DNA of 64,000 nucleotides from Streptomyces sp. NRRL S-455. GTDB taxonomy: Bacteria; Actinomycetota; Actinomycetes; Streptomycetales; Streptomycetaceae. Below are positions 43,432 to 51,968 of the stretch, in pieces. A program made the position numbers and the translations under genes. The stretch lies in contig NZ_JOCT01000002.1 in the NCBI RefSeq assembly GCF_000717875.1, positions 124,001-188,000 on the forward strand, read 5' to 3'. Within the stretch, counting starts at the first letter, position 1; each line of letters begins with the position of its first letter. Under the pieces are notes generated by a model. The model did no database searches. It was not told where the DNA came from and worked only from the letters and a program-made list of their open reading frames with translations.

Positions 43432-43454
43432 TTAGGCATGCCTTAGTTTAGGCT
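43432..43454 (+). promoter_or_regulatory. iron-box-like sequence upstream of fprA
   Basis: TTAGGC, the palindrome AGGCATGCCT and TTTAGGCT occur in a 23-bp AT-richer stretch 43-65 bp before the start. Two overlapping registers match the DtxR/DmdR iron-box consensus at 11-12 of 19 positions, so this is a candidate, not a clear, iron-regulator site. Confidence 0.42.
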
Positions 43455-43496
43455 TCACGGCGAGATCGCTTGTCGCCGTTCGAAGGGAACCTGACC

Positions 43497-44861
43497 ATGC
43501 CCCGCCCCCTGCGGGTAGCCATCGTCGGATCCGGCCCCGCCGGGATCTACGCCGCCGACGCCCTGCTCAAGTCCGAGGTGGCCACCGAACCCGGCGTGTC
43601 CATCGACATCTTCGAGCGCATGCCGGCGCCGTTCGGCCTGATCCGTTACGGCGTCGCACCCGACCACCCGCGGATCAAGGGCATCATCACGGCCCTGCAC
43701 CAGGTCCTCGACAAGCCGCAGATCCGGCTCTTCGGCAACGTGGACTACGGCACCGACATCGGCCTGGACGACCTGCGCGCGTTCTACGACGGCGTGATCT
43801 TCGCCACCGGCGCGATGGCCGACCGGACGCTGTCCCTCCCGGGCATCGACCTCGACGGCTCGTACGGCGCGGCGGACTTCGTGTCCTGGTACGACGGCCA
43901 CCCGGACGTGCCGCGCACCTGGCCGCTGGAGGCGGAGAAGGTCGCCGTGCTCGGTGTCGGCAACGTCGCGCTCGACATCGCGCGCGTGCTGGCCAAGACG
44001 GCGGACGAGCTGCTGCCGACGGAGATCCCCCCGAACGTGTACGAGGGTCTGAAGGCCAACCGGGCCAAGGAGATCCACGTCTTCGGCCGCCGGGGCCCCG
44101 CGCAGGCGAAGTTCAGCCCGATGGAGCTGCGGGAGCTGGACCACTCCCCCAACATCGAGGTCATCGTCGACCCCGAGGACATCGACTACGACGAGGGCTC
44201 GATCGCGACCCGGCGCGGCAACAAGCAGGCCGACATGGTCGCCAAGACCCTGGAGAACTGGGCGATCCGCGACGCCGGCGACCGGCCCCACAAGCTCTTC
44301 CTGCACTTCTTCGAGTCCCCGGTCGAGATCCTCGGCGAGAACGGCAAGGTCGTCGGGCTGCGCACCGAGCGCACGGAACTCGACGGCACGGGCAACGTCA
44401 AGGGCACCAGCACGTTCAAGACCTGGGACGTCACCGCGGTCTACCGCGCGGTGGGCTACCTGTCCGACAAACTCCCCAAGCTGCCCTGGGACCTCGACTC
44501 GGGAACGGTCCCGGACGAAGGCGGACGGGTCATGCAGGAGTCCGGCGAGCACCTGCAGTCCACGTACGTCACCGGCTGGATCCGGCGCGGGCCCGTGGGC
44601 CTCATCGGGCACACCAAGGGCGACGCGAACGAGACGGTCGCGAATCTGCTGGAGGACTACGCGGGCGGCCGGCTGCACACGCCCGCCTCCCCCGCTCCCG
44701 AGGCCGTGGACGCGTTCCTCGCCGAGCGCGACGTCCGCTTCACCACCTGGGACGGCTGGTACCGGCTCGACGCCGCCGAGAAGGCGCTGGGCGAGCCCGA
44801 GGGCCGCGAGCGCGTGAAGATCGTCGAGCGTGAGGACATGCTGCGGGCGAGCGGCGCCTGA
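43497..44861 (+). CDS. fprA: NADPH-ferredoxin reductase (FprA/adrenodoxin-reductase type)
   Basis: A 454-residue FAD enzyme passing electrons from NADPH to ferredoxins, for example for P450s or Fe-S and iron metabolism. VAIVGSGPAGIYAADAL binds FAD, VAVLGVGNVALDIARVLAK binds NADPH, FGLIRYGVAPDHPRIKGI is the family signature, and the C-terminal GWIRRGPVGLIGHTKGDANET closes the FAD site. Size matches mycobacterial FprA and adrenodoxin reductase. A GAAGGGAA site precedes the ATG. A possible iron box and inverted repeats lie upstream and a strong terminator downstream, so it is probably a single-gene transcript. Confidence 0.94.
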   Translation: MPRPLRVAIVGSGPAGIYAADALLKSEVATEPGVSIDIFERMPAPFGLIRYGVAPDHPRIKGIITALHQVLDKPQIRLFGNVDYGTDIGLDDLRAFYDGVIFATGAMADRTLSLPGIDLDGSYGAADFVSWYDGHPDVPRTWPLEAEKVAVLGVGNVALDIARVLAKTADELLPTEIPPNVYEGLKANRAKEIHVFGRRGPAQAKFSPMELRELDHSPNIEVIVDPEDIDYDEGSIATRRGNKQADMVAKTLENWAIRDAGDRPHKLFLHFFESPVEILGENGKVVGLRTERTELDGTGNVKGTSTFKTWDVTAVYRAVGYLSDKLPKLPWDLDSGTVPDEGGRVMQESGEHLQSTYVTGWIRRGPVGLIGHTKGDANETVANLLEDYAGGRLHTPASPAPEAVDAFLAERDVRFTTWDGWYRLDAAEKALGEPEGRERVKIVEREDMLRASGA

Positions 44862-44877
44862 CACTCACACACCCCCG

Positions 44878-44912
44878 GGGCGGGTTCGGTGGCGATGCCA
44901 CCGAACCCGCCC
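44878..44912. terminator. terminator after fprA
   Basis: Perfect 16-bp stem (44878-44893 with 44897-44912) with a three-base GAT loop, 17 bp after the fprA stop. Confidence 0.9.
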
Positions 44913-44968
44913 TTGTGCGTGCTTTCCTTCTCTCGTCGGACTGGGACCACACACCGGGCGGAGCGATC

Positions 44969-45715
44969 ATGCGGGCAGGCGCACACCAAGTCGCGGACGG
45001 TACCTACCTGGTGCACGGCTCCCACACGAACTGGGTGATCCTCACGGAGGGGGACGCCGTCACCCTGATCGACACCGGCTACCCCGGCGACCGGGAGCAG
45101 GTCCTCGCGTCGCTCGCGGAGGTGGGCAGCGCCCCGGAGGCCGTCGCCGCCGTGCTGATCACACACGCGCACAACGACCACCTGGGTTCCGCCGAGTACC
45201 TGCGCGCCACGTACGGCACCCCCGTGTACCTCCACGAGGCCGAAGTGCCGCACGCGCGGCGGGAGTTCCTGCACCAGGTCTCCGTCGGGACGGTACTGAG
45301 GAACGGCTGGCGGCCGGGGGTGCTGCCGTGGGCCGTGCACGCGATCCGGTCGGGCGGCACGGCCCACAACCCGGTCACCGCTCCGGAGCCGTTCCCCGAC
45401 GCCGGCGCCCTGGACCTGCCAGGGCGACCCGTGCCGGTGCACACGCCGGGCCACACCGGCGGGCACTGTGCCTACCACGTGCCGGGCACCGGTGTCCTGA
45501 TCTCCGGTGACGCCCTGGTCAGCGGCCACCCCACCGCGCGGTTCGGGGGGCCACAGCTGCTGCCGGACATGTTCCACCACGAGCGCCCGCGGGCGGTGGC
45601 CTCCCTGGACGTCCTGGCGGGGCTGGAGGGCGAGCTGCTGCTGCCCGGGCACGGGCCGGTCCACCGAGGTCCGGTGGGGGACGCCGCGCAGCGGGCCCGG
45701 GAACGCGCCCTCTAA
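44969..45715 (+). CDS. MBL-fold metallo-hydrolase
   Basis: A 248-residue metallo-beta-lactamase-fold hydrolase. The dinuclear zinc site is complete: HAHNDHLG (HxHxDH), the third-ligand His in HTPGHTGGHCAYH, the bridging Asp in LISGDALV, and the last His in LLPGHGPVHRG. The short form, with VTLIDTGYPGDREQVLASL, resembles glyoxalase II-like and thioesterase-like members; the substrate is unknown. The ATG at 44969 has a CGGAG site. It lies downstream of fprA after a terminator and 41 bp before the DUF4032 gene, with which it may share a transcript. Confidence 0.88.
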   Translation: MRAGAHQVADGTYLVHGSHTNWVILTEGDAVTLIDTGYPGDREQVLASLAEVGSAPEAVAAVLITHAHNDHLGSAEYLRATYGTPVYLHEAEVPHARREFLHQVSVGTVLRNGWRPGVLPWAVHAIRSGGTAHNPVTAPEPFPDAGALDLPGRPVPVHTPGHTGGHCAYHVPGTGVLISGDALVSGHPTARFGGPQLLPDMFHHERPRAVASLDVLAGLEGELLLPGHGPVHRGPVGDAAQRARERAL

Positions 45716-45756
45716 TCTGGGTGTGACGATCAGCGGCGAGACAAGGACACCCGCCC

Positions 45757-47028
45757 ATGGCACTGCAGATCAGCGCGACCAACCCCGAACATCCCGCGCT
45801 TTTGCTGGAGCTTCCGTGGGACGTTCCCCTGGAGGAGTGGCCGGAGGAGTACCTCGTGCCGCTGCCGCGCGGCATCTCCCGGCACGTGGTGCGGTACTCC
45901 CGCGCCGGGGACGAGGTGATCGCCGTCAAGGAGCTGGCCGAGCGGCCCGCGCTGCGCGAGTACGACATGCTGCGCGACCTGGACCGGATCGGCATCCCCG
46001 CGGTGGACCCGCTGGCGGTGGTCACCGGCCGCGTCGGCAAGGACGGCGCCCCGCTGGAGAGCGTCCTGATCACCCGGCACCTGGGCGGCTCGATGCCGTA
46101 CCGCTCGATGTTCGAGACGACGATGCGTCCGGCCACCATGCACCGGCTGATGGACGCGCTCGCCGTACTCCTGGTGCGGCTGCACCTGGCCGGGTTCGCG
46201 TGGGGTGACTGCTCGCTGTCCAACACCCTCTTCCGGCGCGACGCGGGCGCCTACGCGGCGTACCTGGTGGACGCCGAGACCGGTGACCTGCATCCGCAGC
46301 TCAGCCTCGGGCAGCGCGAGTACGACCTGGATCTCGCCCGGGTGAACATCAGCGGCGAGCTGCTGGACCTGGAGGCGTCCGGGGCGCTGCACCCGTCGGT
46401 GGACCCGATCGAGTTCGGTATGGAGATCTGCGCGCGCTACCGCAGCCTGTGGGACGAGCTGACCCGGACCTCGGTGTACCCGGCCGGCAAGTACCACTAC
46501 ATAGAACGCCGCATCCGCCGTCTGAACGACCTCGGCTTCGACGTCGCCGAGATGCAGATCGAGCACGCCTCGAACGGTGACACGGTCAGCTTCGTGCCCA
46601 AGGTCGTCGACGCGGGCCACCACCAGCGGCAGCTGCTGCGCCTGACCGGCCTCGACACCGAGGAGAACCAGGCCCGGAGGCTGCTGAACGACCTGGAGAG
46701 CTGGATGGCCACCCAGGAGGACTACGCCCCCGGCGATCCTCCCCCAAGTTCTCGGCTTCGCTCGAACAGGGGGGACCCCCAGGGTGCCCGCCCCGAGGTC
46801 CTGGCCCACCGCTGGGTGCGGGAGGTGTTCCGGCCGACCGTGCGGGCCGTGCCGCCGGAGCTGCGCGGTTCCATGGACCCGGCCGAGATCTACCACCAGC
46901 TCCTCGAACACCGCTGGTACCTGTCCGAGCGGGCCCAGCAGGACATCGGCATCGAGGCGGTGGTCGAGGACTACATCACGAACATCCTCCCCAAGGCCCG
47001 CAAGACGCTGCAGCCGACGGCGGAGTGA
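45757..47028 (+). CDS. DUF4032 domain protein with kinase-like fold
   Basis: A 423-residue protein of the actinobacterial DUF4032 family. The first 270 residues resemble an aminoglycoside/lipopolysaccharide-kinase-like fold: VIAVKELAERPALREYDML supplies the Lys and Glu, FAWGDCSLSNTLFRRD the catalytic loop, and LVDAETGDLHP the metal-binding acid. The substrate is unknown. Residues about 328-349 (PPPSSRLRSNRGDPQG and flanks) are not family sequence but the in-frame translation of a Streptomyces hairpin repeat at 46737-46781; the frame is kept and the family C-terminus (VEDYITNILPKAR) follows. Confidence 0.9.
   Translation: MALQISATNPEHPALLLELPWDVPLEEWPEEYLVPLPRGISRHVVRYSRAGDEVIAVKELAERPALREYDMLRDLDRIGIPAVDPLAVVTGRVGKDGAPLESVLITRHLGGSMPYRSMFETTMRPATMHRLMDALAVLLVRLHLAGFAWGDCSLSNTLFRRDAGAYAAYLVDAETGDLHPQLSLGQREYDLDLARVNISGELLDLEASGALHPSVDPIEFGMEICARYRSLWDELTRTSVYPAGKYHYIERRIRRLNDLGFDVAEMQIEHASNGDTVSFVPKVVDAGHHQRQLLRLTGLDTEENQARRLLNDLESWMATQEDYAPGDPPPSSRLRSNRGDPQGARPEVLAHRWVREVFRPTVRAVPPELRGSMDPAEIYHQLLEHRWYLSERAQQDIGIEAVVEDYITNILPKARKTLQPTAE
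46737..46781. repeat. Streptomyces short hairpin repeat inserted in-frame in a coding region
   Basis: A run beginning TCCTCCCCCAAG and ending AGGGGGGACCCCCA, with an inner GTTC/GAAC dyad around CGGCTTCGC, matches in character the short C-run/G-run hairpin repeats that are scattered between genes in many Streptomyces genomes. Here it lies inside the DUF4032 gene and its length keeps the reading frame. Confidence 0.72.
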
Positions 47029-47041
47029 GGCACCCGGGCCG

Positions 47042-47923
47042 TCACGCCTGCGGCACCACGGCCACCGGGCAGTCCGCGTGGTGCAGCACGCCGTGTGCCA
47101 CCGAGCCGATCCGGGCGCCGACGGCAGTGCGGTGGGCCCGGCGGCCGACGACCATCAACTGGGCCGTGCCGGCCACCGAGAGCAACACCTGGGCGGCGCC
47201 GCCCATCTCCACGTGCTCCTCCACCGGTACGTCGGGGAAGCGTTCCCGCCACGGCCGGACCGCGGCGGCCAGTGCCTTCTTCTCGTACGGCTCCGGTCCC
47301 CCGGCCTCGTCGAGAAGCTTGAGCGAACCGGGGCTGTAGGCGAAGACCGGCGGCAGCGTCCAGGCCCGTACGACCCGCACGGTCGCCCCGCGCGCGGCGG
47401 CCGTCTCGAAGGCGAAGCGCAGGGCGCCGGCGCTGTCCTCCGGGTCGCCCTGCTGGCCCACGACGACCTCACGTCCGGCGGCCTCGCCCGAGGGCTGGTC
47501 GCCGGCCCGGACGAGCACCACGGGCCGGGCGGCCTCGGCGATGATCTGCTGGCCGACCGAGCCGAGCAGGAAGCCGACGATCCGCCCGTGGCCGCGCGAG
47601 CCCAGCACCAGCAGTTCGGCGTCGGCAGCGGCGGCGAGCAGGGTGCCGACGGCCTCGCCCTCCACGACGTCGGTGGTGACCTCGAGGTCCGGGTGCCGTT
47701 CGGTGACGGTCCGGACGGCCTCGGTCACCGCGCTGTGCAGCCACTCGGCCTGGCTGTCCGCGTCCCCTTCGATCCCCGCTTCGAGGGCCTCCTGCGGCTG
47801 GAACCGCCAGGCGTGCACCACGCGCAGCGGCCGGTCGCGCCGCACCGCCTCGCGGGCCGCCCAGGCGAGGGCGGCGTGGCTCTCCTGCGATCCGTCGACC
47901 CCTGCCGTGATCGGGCGTGTCAT
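47042..47923 (-). CDS. universal stress protein, tandem UspA domains
   Basis: A 293-residue protein with two UspA domains. Domain 1 (about 1-142) has ITAGVDGSQESHAALAWAA and the ATP-binding motif GSRGHGRIVGFLLGSVGQQI; domain 2 (about 150-293) has VVVGQQGDPEDSAGAL, a less canonical start, and VVGRRAHRTAVGARIGSVAHGVL. Both domains therefore keep an ATP-loop, unlike the copy at 2714-3601. It is convergent with the DUF4032 gene and divergent from a VOC protein. Induction by oxygen limitation or stationary phase is usual for the family. Confidence 0.93.
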   Translation of the reverse strand: MTRPITAGVDGSQESHAALAWAAREAVRRDRPLRVVHAWRFQPQEALEAGIEGDADSQAEWLHSAVTEAVRTVTERHPDLEVTTDVVEGEAVGTLLAAAADAELLVLGSRGHGRIVGFLLGSVGQQIIAEAARPVVLVRAGDQPSGEAAGREVVVGQQGDPEDSAGALRFAFETAAARGATVRVVRAWTLPPVFAYSPGSLKLLDEAGGPEPYEKKALAAAVRPWRERFPDVPVEEHVEMGGAAQVLLSVAGTAQLMVVGRRAHRTAVGARIGSVAHGVLHHADCPVAVVPQA

Positions 47924-47985
47924 CCGGCTGCCTCCGTGTGCAAAAGTCCGTGTGAATGTTGATCAGTCTCCTCTCACCTTCCCGC

Positions 47986-48339
47986 ATGACCTTGGTGTGG
48001 GAGCAGGTAATGGTGGATTCGGCCGATCCCGAAACCCTGGGCCGCTGGTGGGCCGAGGCGCTGGGCTGGGTGGTGGTGAACGACGCCCCCGACGAGTTCG
48101 AGATCCGGCCCGCCCCGGACCGGCTGCCCGGCTTGCTCTTCACGACGGTGCCGGAGAGCAAGACGGTCAAGAACCGTCTCCACCTCGATTTCCGGCCCGA
48201 TGACCAGAAGGCCGAGGTGGCGCGGCTCCTGGCGCTCGGCGCCCGGCACGCCGACGTGGGGCAGGGCGAGCAGCCCTGGGTGACGCTGGCCGACCCGGAG
48301 GGCAACGAGTTCTGCGTGCTGGGGGCTTCCCAGAGCTGA
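47986..48339 (+). CDS. VOC family (glyoxalase/dioxygenase fold) protein
   Basis: A 117-residue single-domain VOC protein: VWEQVMVDSADPETLGRWWAEALGW is the first beta-alpha unit, NRLHLDFRPDD carries the second-module His, and WVTLADPEGNEFCVL the C-terminal metal-site Glu. Such stand-alone proteins are often antibiotic-binding or small-molecule-binding proteins, or dimeric lyases; no function can be assigned. ATG at 47986 starts the fold; an upstream in-frame ATG adds ten unmatched residues. The 106 bp following, up to 48445, hold the promoter of the redox operon. Confidence 0.86.
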   Translation: MTLVWEQVMVDSADPETLGRWWAEALGWVVVNDAPDEFEIRPAPDRLPGLLFTTVPESKTVKNRLHLDFRPDDQKAEVARLLALGARHADVGQGEQPWVTLADPEGNEFCVLGASQS

Positions 48340-48445
48340 TCTCCGTATCGGAGCGCGGCGCGGCGATCGAACATACGATGGGCTGAGGCCGGCGCGGTGC
48401 CCCGGGACGCCGTGCCGTGAGTCGACCGCCCGGTGTGGGGGACGT

Positions 48446-50122
48446 ATGGCACAGGCCGCCGATACGGCGCGGACCGTCATCATGACCGTGGACGACGACC
48501 CGGGTGTCTCCCGAGCGGTGGCCAGGGACCTGAGGCGGCGCTACGGCGCGTCGTACCGGATCGTGCGCGCGGAGTCCGGTGCGTCGGCGCTCGAGGCGCT
48601 GCGGGAACTGAAGCTCCGCGGCGATCTCGTGGCGGTGATCCTGGCCGACTACCGGATGCCGCAGATGAACGGCATCGAGTTCCTCGAACAGGCCCTGGAC
48701 GTCTACCCGGGCGCGCGGCGGGTGCTGCTGACCGCGTACGCGGACACGAACGCGGCGATCGACGCGATCAACGTCGTCGACCTCGACCACTACCTCCTCA
48801 AGCCGTGGGACCCGCCCGAGGAGAAGCTGTACCCGGTCCTCGACGACCTGCTCCAGGCCTGGCGGAGCAGCGACTTCCGGCCCGTGCCGGCCACGAAGGT
48901 GGTGGGGCACCGCTGGTCGTCGCGGTCCTCGGACGTACGGGAGTTCCTGGCCCGGAACCAGGTGCCGTACCGCTGGTACTCCTCGGACGAACCGGAGGGG
49001 CGGCGGCTGCTGGCCGCGGCCGGCGAGGACGGGCTGCGACTGCCGGTGGTGATCACGCCGGACGGGACACCGCTGGTCGAGCCGGAGGCCGTCGACCTCG
49101 CCGCCCGGGTCGGTCTGGCGACGACCCCGACGGCCGACTTCTACGACCTGGTCGTGATCGGCGGCGGTCCGGCCGGCCTCGGCGCGGCGGTCTACGGTGC
49201 CTCCGAGGGGCTGCGGACGGTGCTGGTGGAGCGGTCGGCCACCGGCGGGCAGGCCGGGCAGAGCTCGCGCATCGAGAACTACCTGGGTTTCCCCGACGGC
49301 GTGTCAGGGTCGCAGCTCACCGAGCGCGCCCGCCGGCAGGCGGCGAAGTTCGGCGCGGAGATCCTGACCGCGCGCGAGGTGACGGCCCTGGAGGTCAACG
49401 GCGCCGCCCGGATCGTACGGTTCGACGACGGCACGGCGGTCGCCGCGCACAGCGTGATCCTCGCGACCGGTGTCTCCTACCGGCAGCTTGCGGCGCCCGG
49501 CTGCGAGGACCTGACCGGATGCGGGGTGTACTACGGGTCCGCCCTGACGGAGGCGCCCTCCTGCCAGGGGCAGGACGTGTACATCGTCGGCGGTGCCAAC
49601 TCCGCCGGGCAGGCGGCGATGTACCTGTCCCGGGGCGCGAAGTCGGTGACCCTGCTGGTGCGGGGTGAGTCGCTGTCGGCGTCGATGTCGCACTACCTGA
49701 TCCAGCAGATCGAGGAGTCCCCCAACATCCGGGTGCGCTGCCGCACCGTGGTGGAGGAGGCGCACGGCGACGGTCACCTGGAGCGGCTCACCCTGCGGGA
49801 CGTGGACAGCGGTGAGTCCGAACAGGTCGACGCGCAGTGGGTGTTCGTGTTCATCGGCGCGGCCCCGCTGACCGGCTGGCTGGACGGCACGGTGCTGCGC
49901 GACGAGCGCGGGTTCATCCTCGCCGGGCCCGACCTGACCGCCGACGGCCGGCCGCCCGAGGGCTGGGAGCTGGACCGGCCGCCGTACCACCTGGAGACCA
50001 ATGTGCCCGGCGTGTTCGTGGCGGGTGACGCCCGCTCCGAGTCCGCCAAGCGGGTCGCGTCCGCCGTCGGAGAGGGAGCCATGGCCGTGATGCTCGTCCA
50101 CCGGTATCTGGAGCAGTCGTGA
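48446..50122 (+). CDS. receiver-glutaredoxin-like-thioredoxin-reductase-like flavoprotein fusion
   Basis: A 558-residue response regulator whose output is a flavoenzyme. Receiver: residues about 8-135 with Asp16-Asp17, phosphoacceptor Asp68 (VILADYRMP), Thr96 and Lys119 (YLLKPWDPP). Residues about 158-225 form a glutaredoxin-like unit without its cysteines. Residues about 232-555 are a thioredoxin-reductase-like domain: FAD motif VIGGGPAGLGAAVYGAS, NADPH motif VYIVGGANSAGQAAMYLSRGA, C-terminal FAD segment VPGVFVAGDARSES. The CxxC disulfide of true thioredoxin reductases is absent (GVYYGSALTEAPSC stands there). A phosphorylation-controlled NADPH-dependent reductase is inferred. It overlaps the kinase gene by four bases (GTGA). 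Confidence 0.92.
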   Translation: MAQAADTARTVIMTVDDDPGVSRAVARDLRRRYGASYRIVRAESGASALEALRELKLRGDLVAVILADYRMPQMNGIEFLEQALDVYPGARRVLLTAYADTNAAIDAINVVDLDHYLLKPWDPPEEKLYPVLDDLLQAWRSSDFRPVPATKVVGHRWSSRSSDVREFLARNQVPYRWYSSDEPEGRRLLAAAGEDGLRLPVVITPDGTPLVEPEAVDLAARVGLATTPTADFYDLVVIGGGPAGLGAAVYGASEGLRTVLVERSATGGQAGQSSRIENYLGFPDGVSGSQLTERARRQAAKFGAEILTAREVTALEVNGAARIVRFDDGTAVAAHSVILATGVSYRQLAAPGCEDLTGCGVYYGSALTEAPSCQGQDVYIVGGANSAGQAAMYLSRGAKSVTLLVRGESLSASMSHYLIQQIEESPNIRVRCRTVVEEAHGDGHLERLTLRDVDSGESEQVDAQWVFVFIGAAPLTGWLDGTVLRDERGFILAGPDLTADGRPPEGWELDRPPYHLETNVPGVFVAGDARSESAKRVASAVGEGAMAVMLVHRYLEQS

Positions 50123-51564
50123 GCGGGCAGCCGATGCCGTGCGACCCTCAGGAGATCGGGGCGCTGTTCCTGTTCGAGAAGCTCACGCCCGAGCAGCTCG
50201 GACGGCTGTGCGGCGCGGGGCGCGTGGAGCGGTTCGAGCCAGGTCCTGTGTACGCCGAAGGGGACCCGGCCACCTGCTTCTACGTGATGATCGAGGGCAC
50301 GGTCGTGCTGTACCGCCGGGTCGGCGGGGACGACGTGGAGGTGACCCGCACCTCCCAGCGCGGCGTGTACGCGGGGGCCATGCAGGCGTACCTGGGCGAC
50401 CGGGTGCGGCAGGTCTACAACAACTCCATGCGCGTCACCGAGCCGACGCGGTTCTTCGTGGTTCCCGCCGACACGTTCGCGGAGATCATGCAGGAGTGGT
50501 TCCCGATGGCGGTGCACCTGCTGGAGGGGCTCTTCTTCGGTTCGAAGAACACCCAGCGGATGATCGGGCAGCGCGAGCGGCTGCTGGCGCTCGGCTCGCT
50601 GTCCGCCGGTCTCACGCACGAGCTCAACAACCCGGCAGCGGCGGCCGTGCGGGCGACCGCGACGCTGCGCGAGCGGGTCGGCAAGATGCGCCACAAGCTG
50701 GCGATCATCGCGCAGGGCTCGTACTCCCCCGAGGTCATGGCCCGTCTCATCGACCTCCAGGAGCGCACCGCCGAGCGCGTCGCCAAGGCGCCCGTGCTGA
50801 GTCCGCTGGAGGCCTCCGACCAGGAGGACACGGTCACCGACTGGCTCGACGACCACGGCATCGCCGAAGGCTGGCGGATCGCGCCCACGTTCGTCCAGGC
50901 CGGTCTGGACGTGGACTGGCTGGACCAGGTCGCGGCGGCCGTGGACGAGGAGATCCTGCCGAGCGCGATCGGGTGGCTCAACTACACCGTCGAGACCGAG
51001 CTGCTGATGGACGAGATCAGCGACTCGACCACCCGCATATCGCACCTCGTGGACGCGGCCAAGCAGTACTCGCAGCTCGACCGGGCGCCCTTCCGACACG
51101 TCGACGTGCACGAACTCCTCGACAGCACCCTGCTGATGCTGTCGGGCAAGATCGGCCAGGAGATCAAGGTCGTCAAGGACTACGACCGTACGCTGCCGAG
51201 GATCCCGGCGTACCCGGCGGAGCTCAACCAGGTGTGGACGAACCTCATCGACAACGCGGTCGCGGCGATGAACAGCGCCGACGGACAGGGGACGTTGACC
51301 GTGCGGACGGCGCGGGACCACGACCGGCTGCTGGTGGAGTTCCGGGACACCGGCGTCGGTATCCCGGCCGATGACCGCGGCAGGATCTTCGATCCCTTCT
51401 TCACGACCAAACCGGTGGGTGAGGGGACGGGGCTGGGGCTCGACATCTCCTGGCGGATCGTCGTCAACAAGCACCACGGGAGCATTCAGGTGGAGTCGGA
51501 GCCGGGTGACACGCGTTTCCAGGTGCTCCTTCCGCTGACAGATGCCGAGGAGGAATCCGGATGA
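50119..51564 (+). CDS. cNMP-binding-domain sensor histidine kinase
   Basis: A 481-residue soluble histidine kinase. Residues about 12-135 are a CRP-like cyclic-nucleotide-binding fold (FLFEKLTPEQLGRLC, EGDPATCFYVMIEGTVVLY). The H-box contains His167 (LSAGLTHELNNPAAAAVRA); after a long helical insert come the N-box NQVWTNLIDNAVAAM, G1 FRDTGVGIP, F-box FDPFFTTK and G2 GEGTGLGLDIS. No membrane segment is present, so the signal is intracellular, perhaps a nucleotide. It overlaps its neighbours by four bases on both sides, so its phosphotransfer partner is very probably the receiver-flavoprotein encoded just upstream. Confidence 0.93.
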   Translation: MSGQPMPCDPQEIGALFLFEKLTPEQLGRLCGAGRVERFEPGPVYAEGDPATCFYVMIEGTVVLYRRVGGDDVEVTRTSQRGVYAGAMQAYLGDRVRQVYNNSMRVTEPTRFFVVPADTFAEIMQEWFPMAVHLLEGLFFGSKNTQRMIGQRERLLALGSLSAGLTHELNNPAAAAVRATATLRERVGKMRHKLAIIAQGSYSPEVMARLIDLQERTAERVAKAPVLSPLEASDQEDTVTDWLDDHGIAEGWRIAPTFVQAGLDVDWLDQVAAAVDEEILPSAIGWLNYTVETELLMDEISDSTTRISHLVDAAKQYSQLDRAPFRHVDVHELLDSTLLMLSGKIGQEIKVVKDYDRTLPRIPAYPAELNQVWTNLIDNAVAAMNSADGQGTLTVRTARDHDRLLVEFRDTGVGIPADDRGRIFDPFFTTKPVGEGTGLGLDISWRIVVNKHHGSIQVESEPGDTRFQVLLPLTDAEEESG

Positions 51565-51914
51565 GTGAGCGGAACGGGATCGATCCGAGTGTGCCGCCGA
51601 GCGGCAGCGGGTGCGCGGAGTGTGACGCGGACGGCGGGTGGTGGTTCCATCTGCGGCGGTGTGCGCAGTGCGGGCACGTGGGGTGCTGTGACAGTTCGCC
51701 GGCGAAGCACGCGACGGCTCATTTCCGGGAGACCGGGCATCCCCTGGTGCAGAGCTTCGAGCCGGGTGAGGGCTGGTACTGGGACTACTCGACGAACGAG
51801 TTGTACCAGTCGGGGCCGGAGCTGGCTCCGCCGGCGAGTCATCCCGCGGATCAGCCGACGCCGGGGCCCGCTGGGCGGGTTCCGGTGGACTGGGCCAAGG
51901 TGTTGCGGGCCTGA
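51561..51914 (+). CDS. UBP-type zinc finger protein
   Basis: A 117-residue protein with one ZnF-UBP domain: Cys18, Cys21, Cys34, Cys37, Cys42, His50, His54 and His60 supply the metal ligands, and the tail YWDYSTNELYQ is typical of bacterial members. In eukaryotes the fold binds ubiquitin C-termini; bacterial stand-alone versions are uncharacterised and cannot have that ligand unless some ubiquitin-like tail exists. The ATG overlaps the kinase stop (ATGA), making it the third gene of a tightly coupled operon. It may bind the kinase, the flavoprotein or a protein C-terminus. Confidence 0.92.
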   Translation: MSERNGIDPSVPPSGSGCAECDADGGWWFHLRRCAQCGHVGCCDSSPAKHATAHFRETGHPLVQSFEPGEGWYWDYSTNELYQSGPELAPPASHPADQPTPGPAGRVPVDWAKVLRA

Positions 51915-51968
51915 CCTGCTCGAAGGGTCGGCGAACATGACGCATCCGTTCGCGTGTCCCTGACCGGG

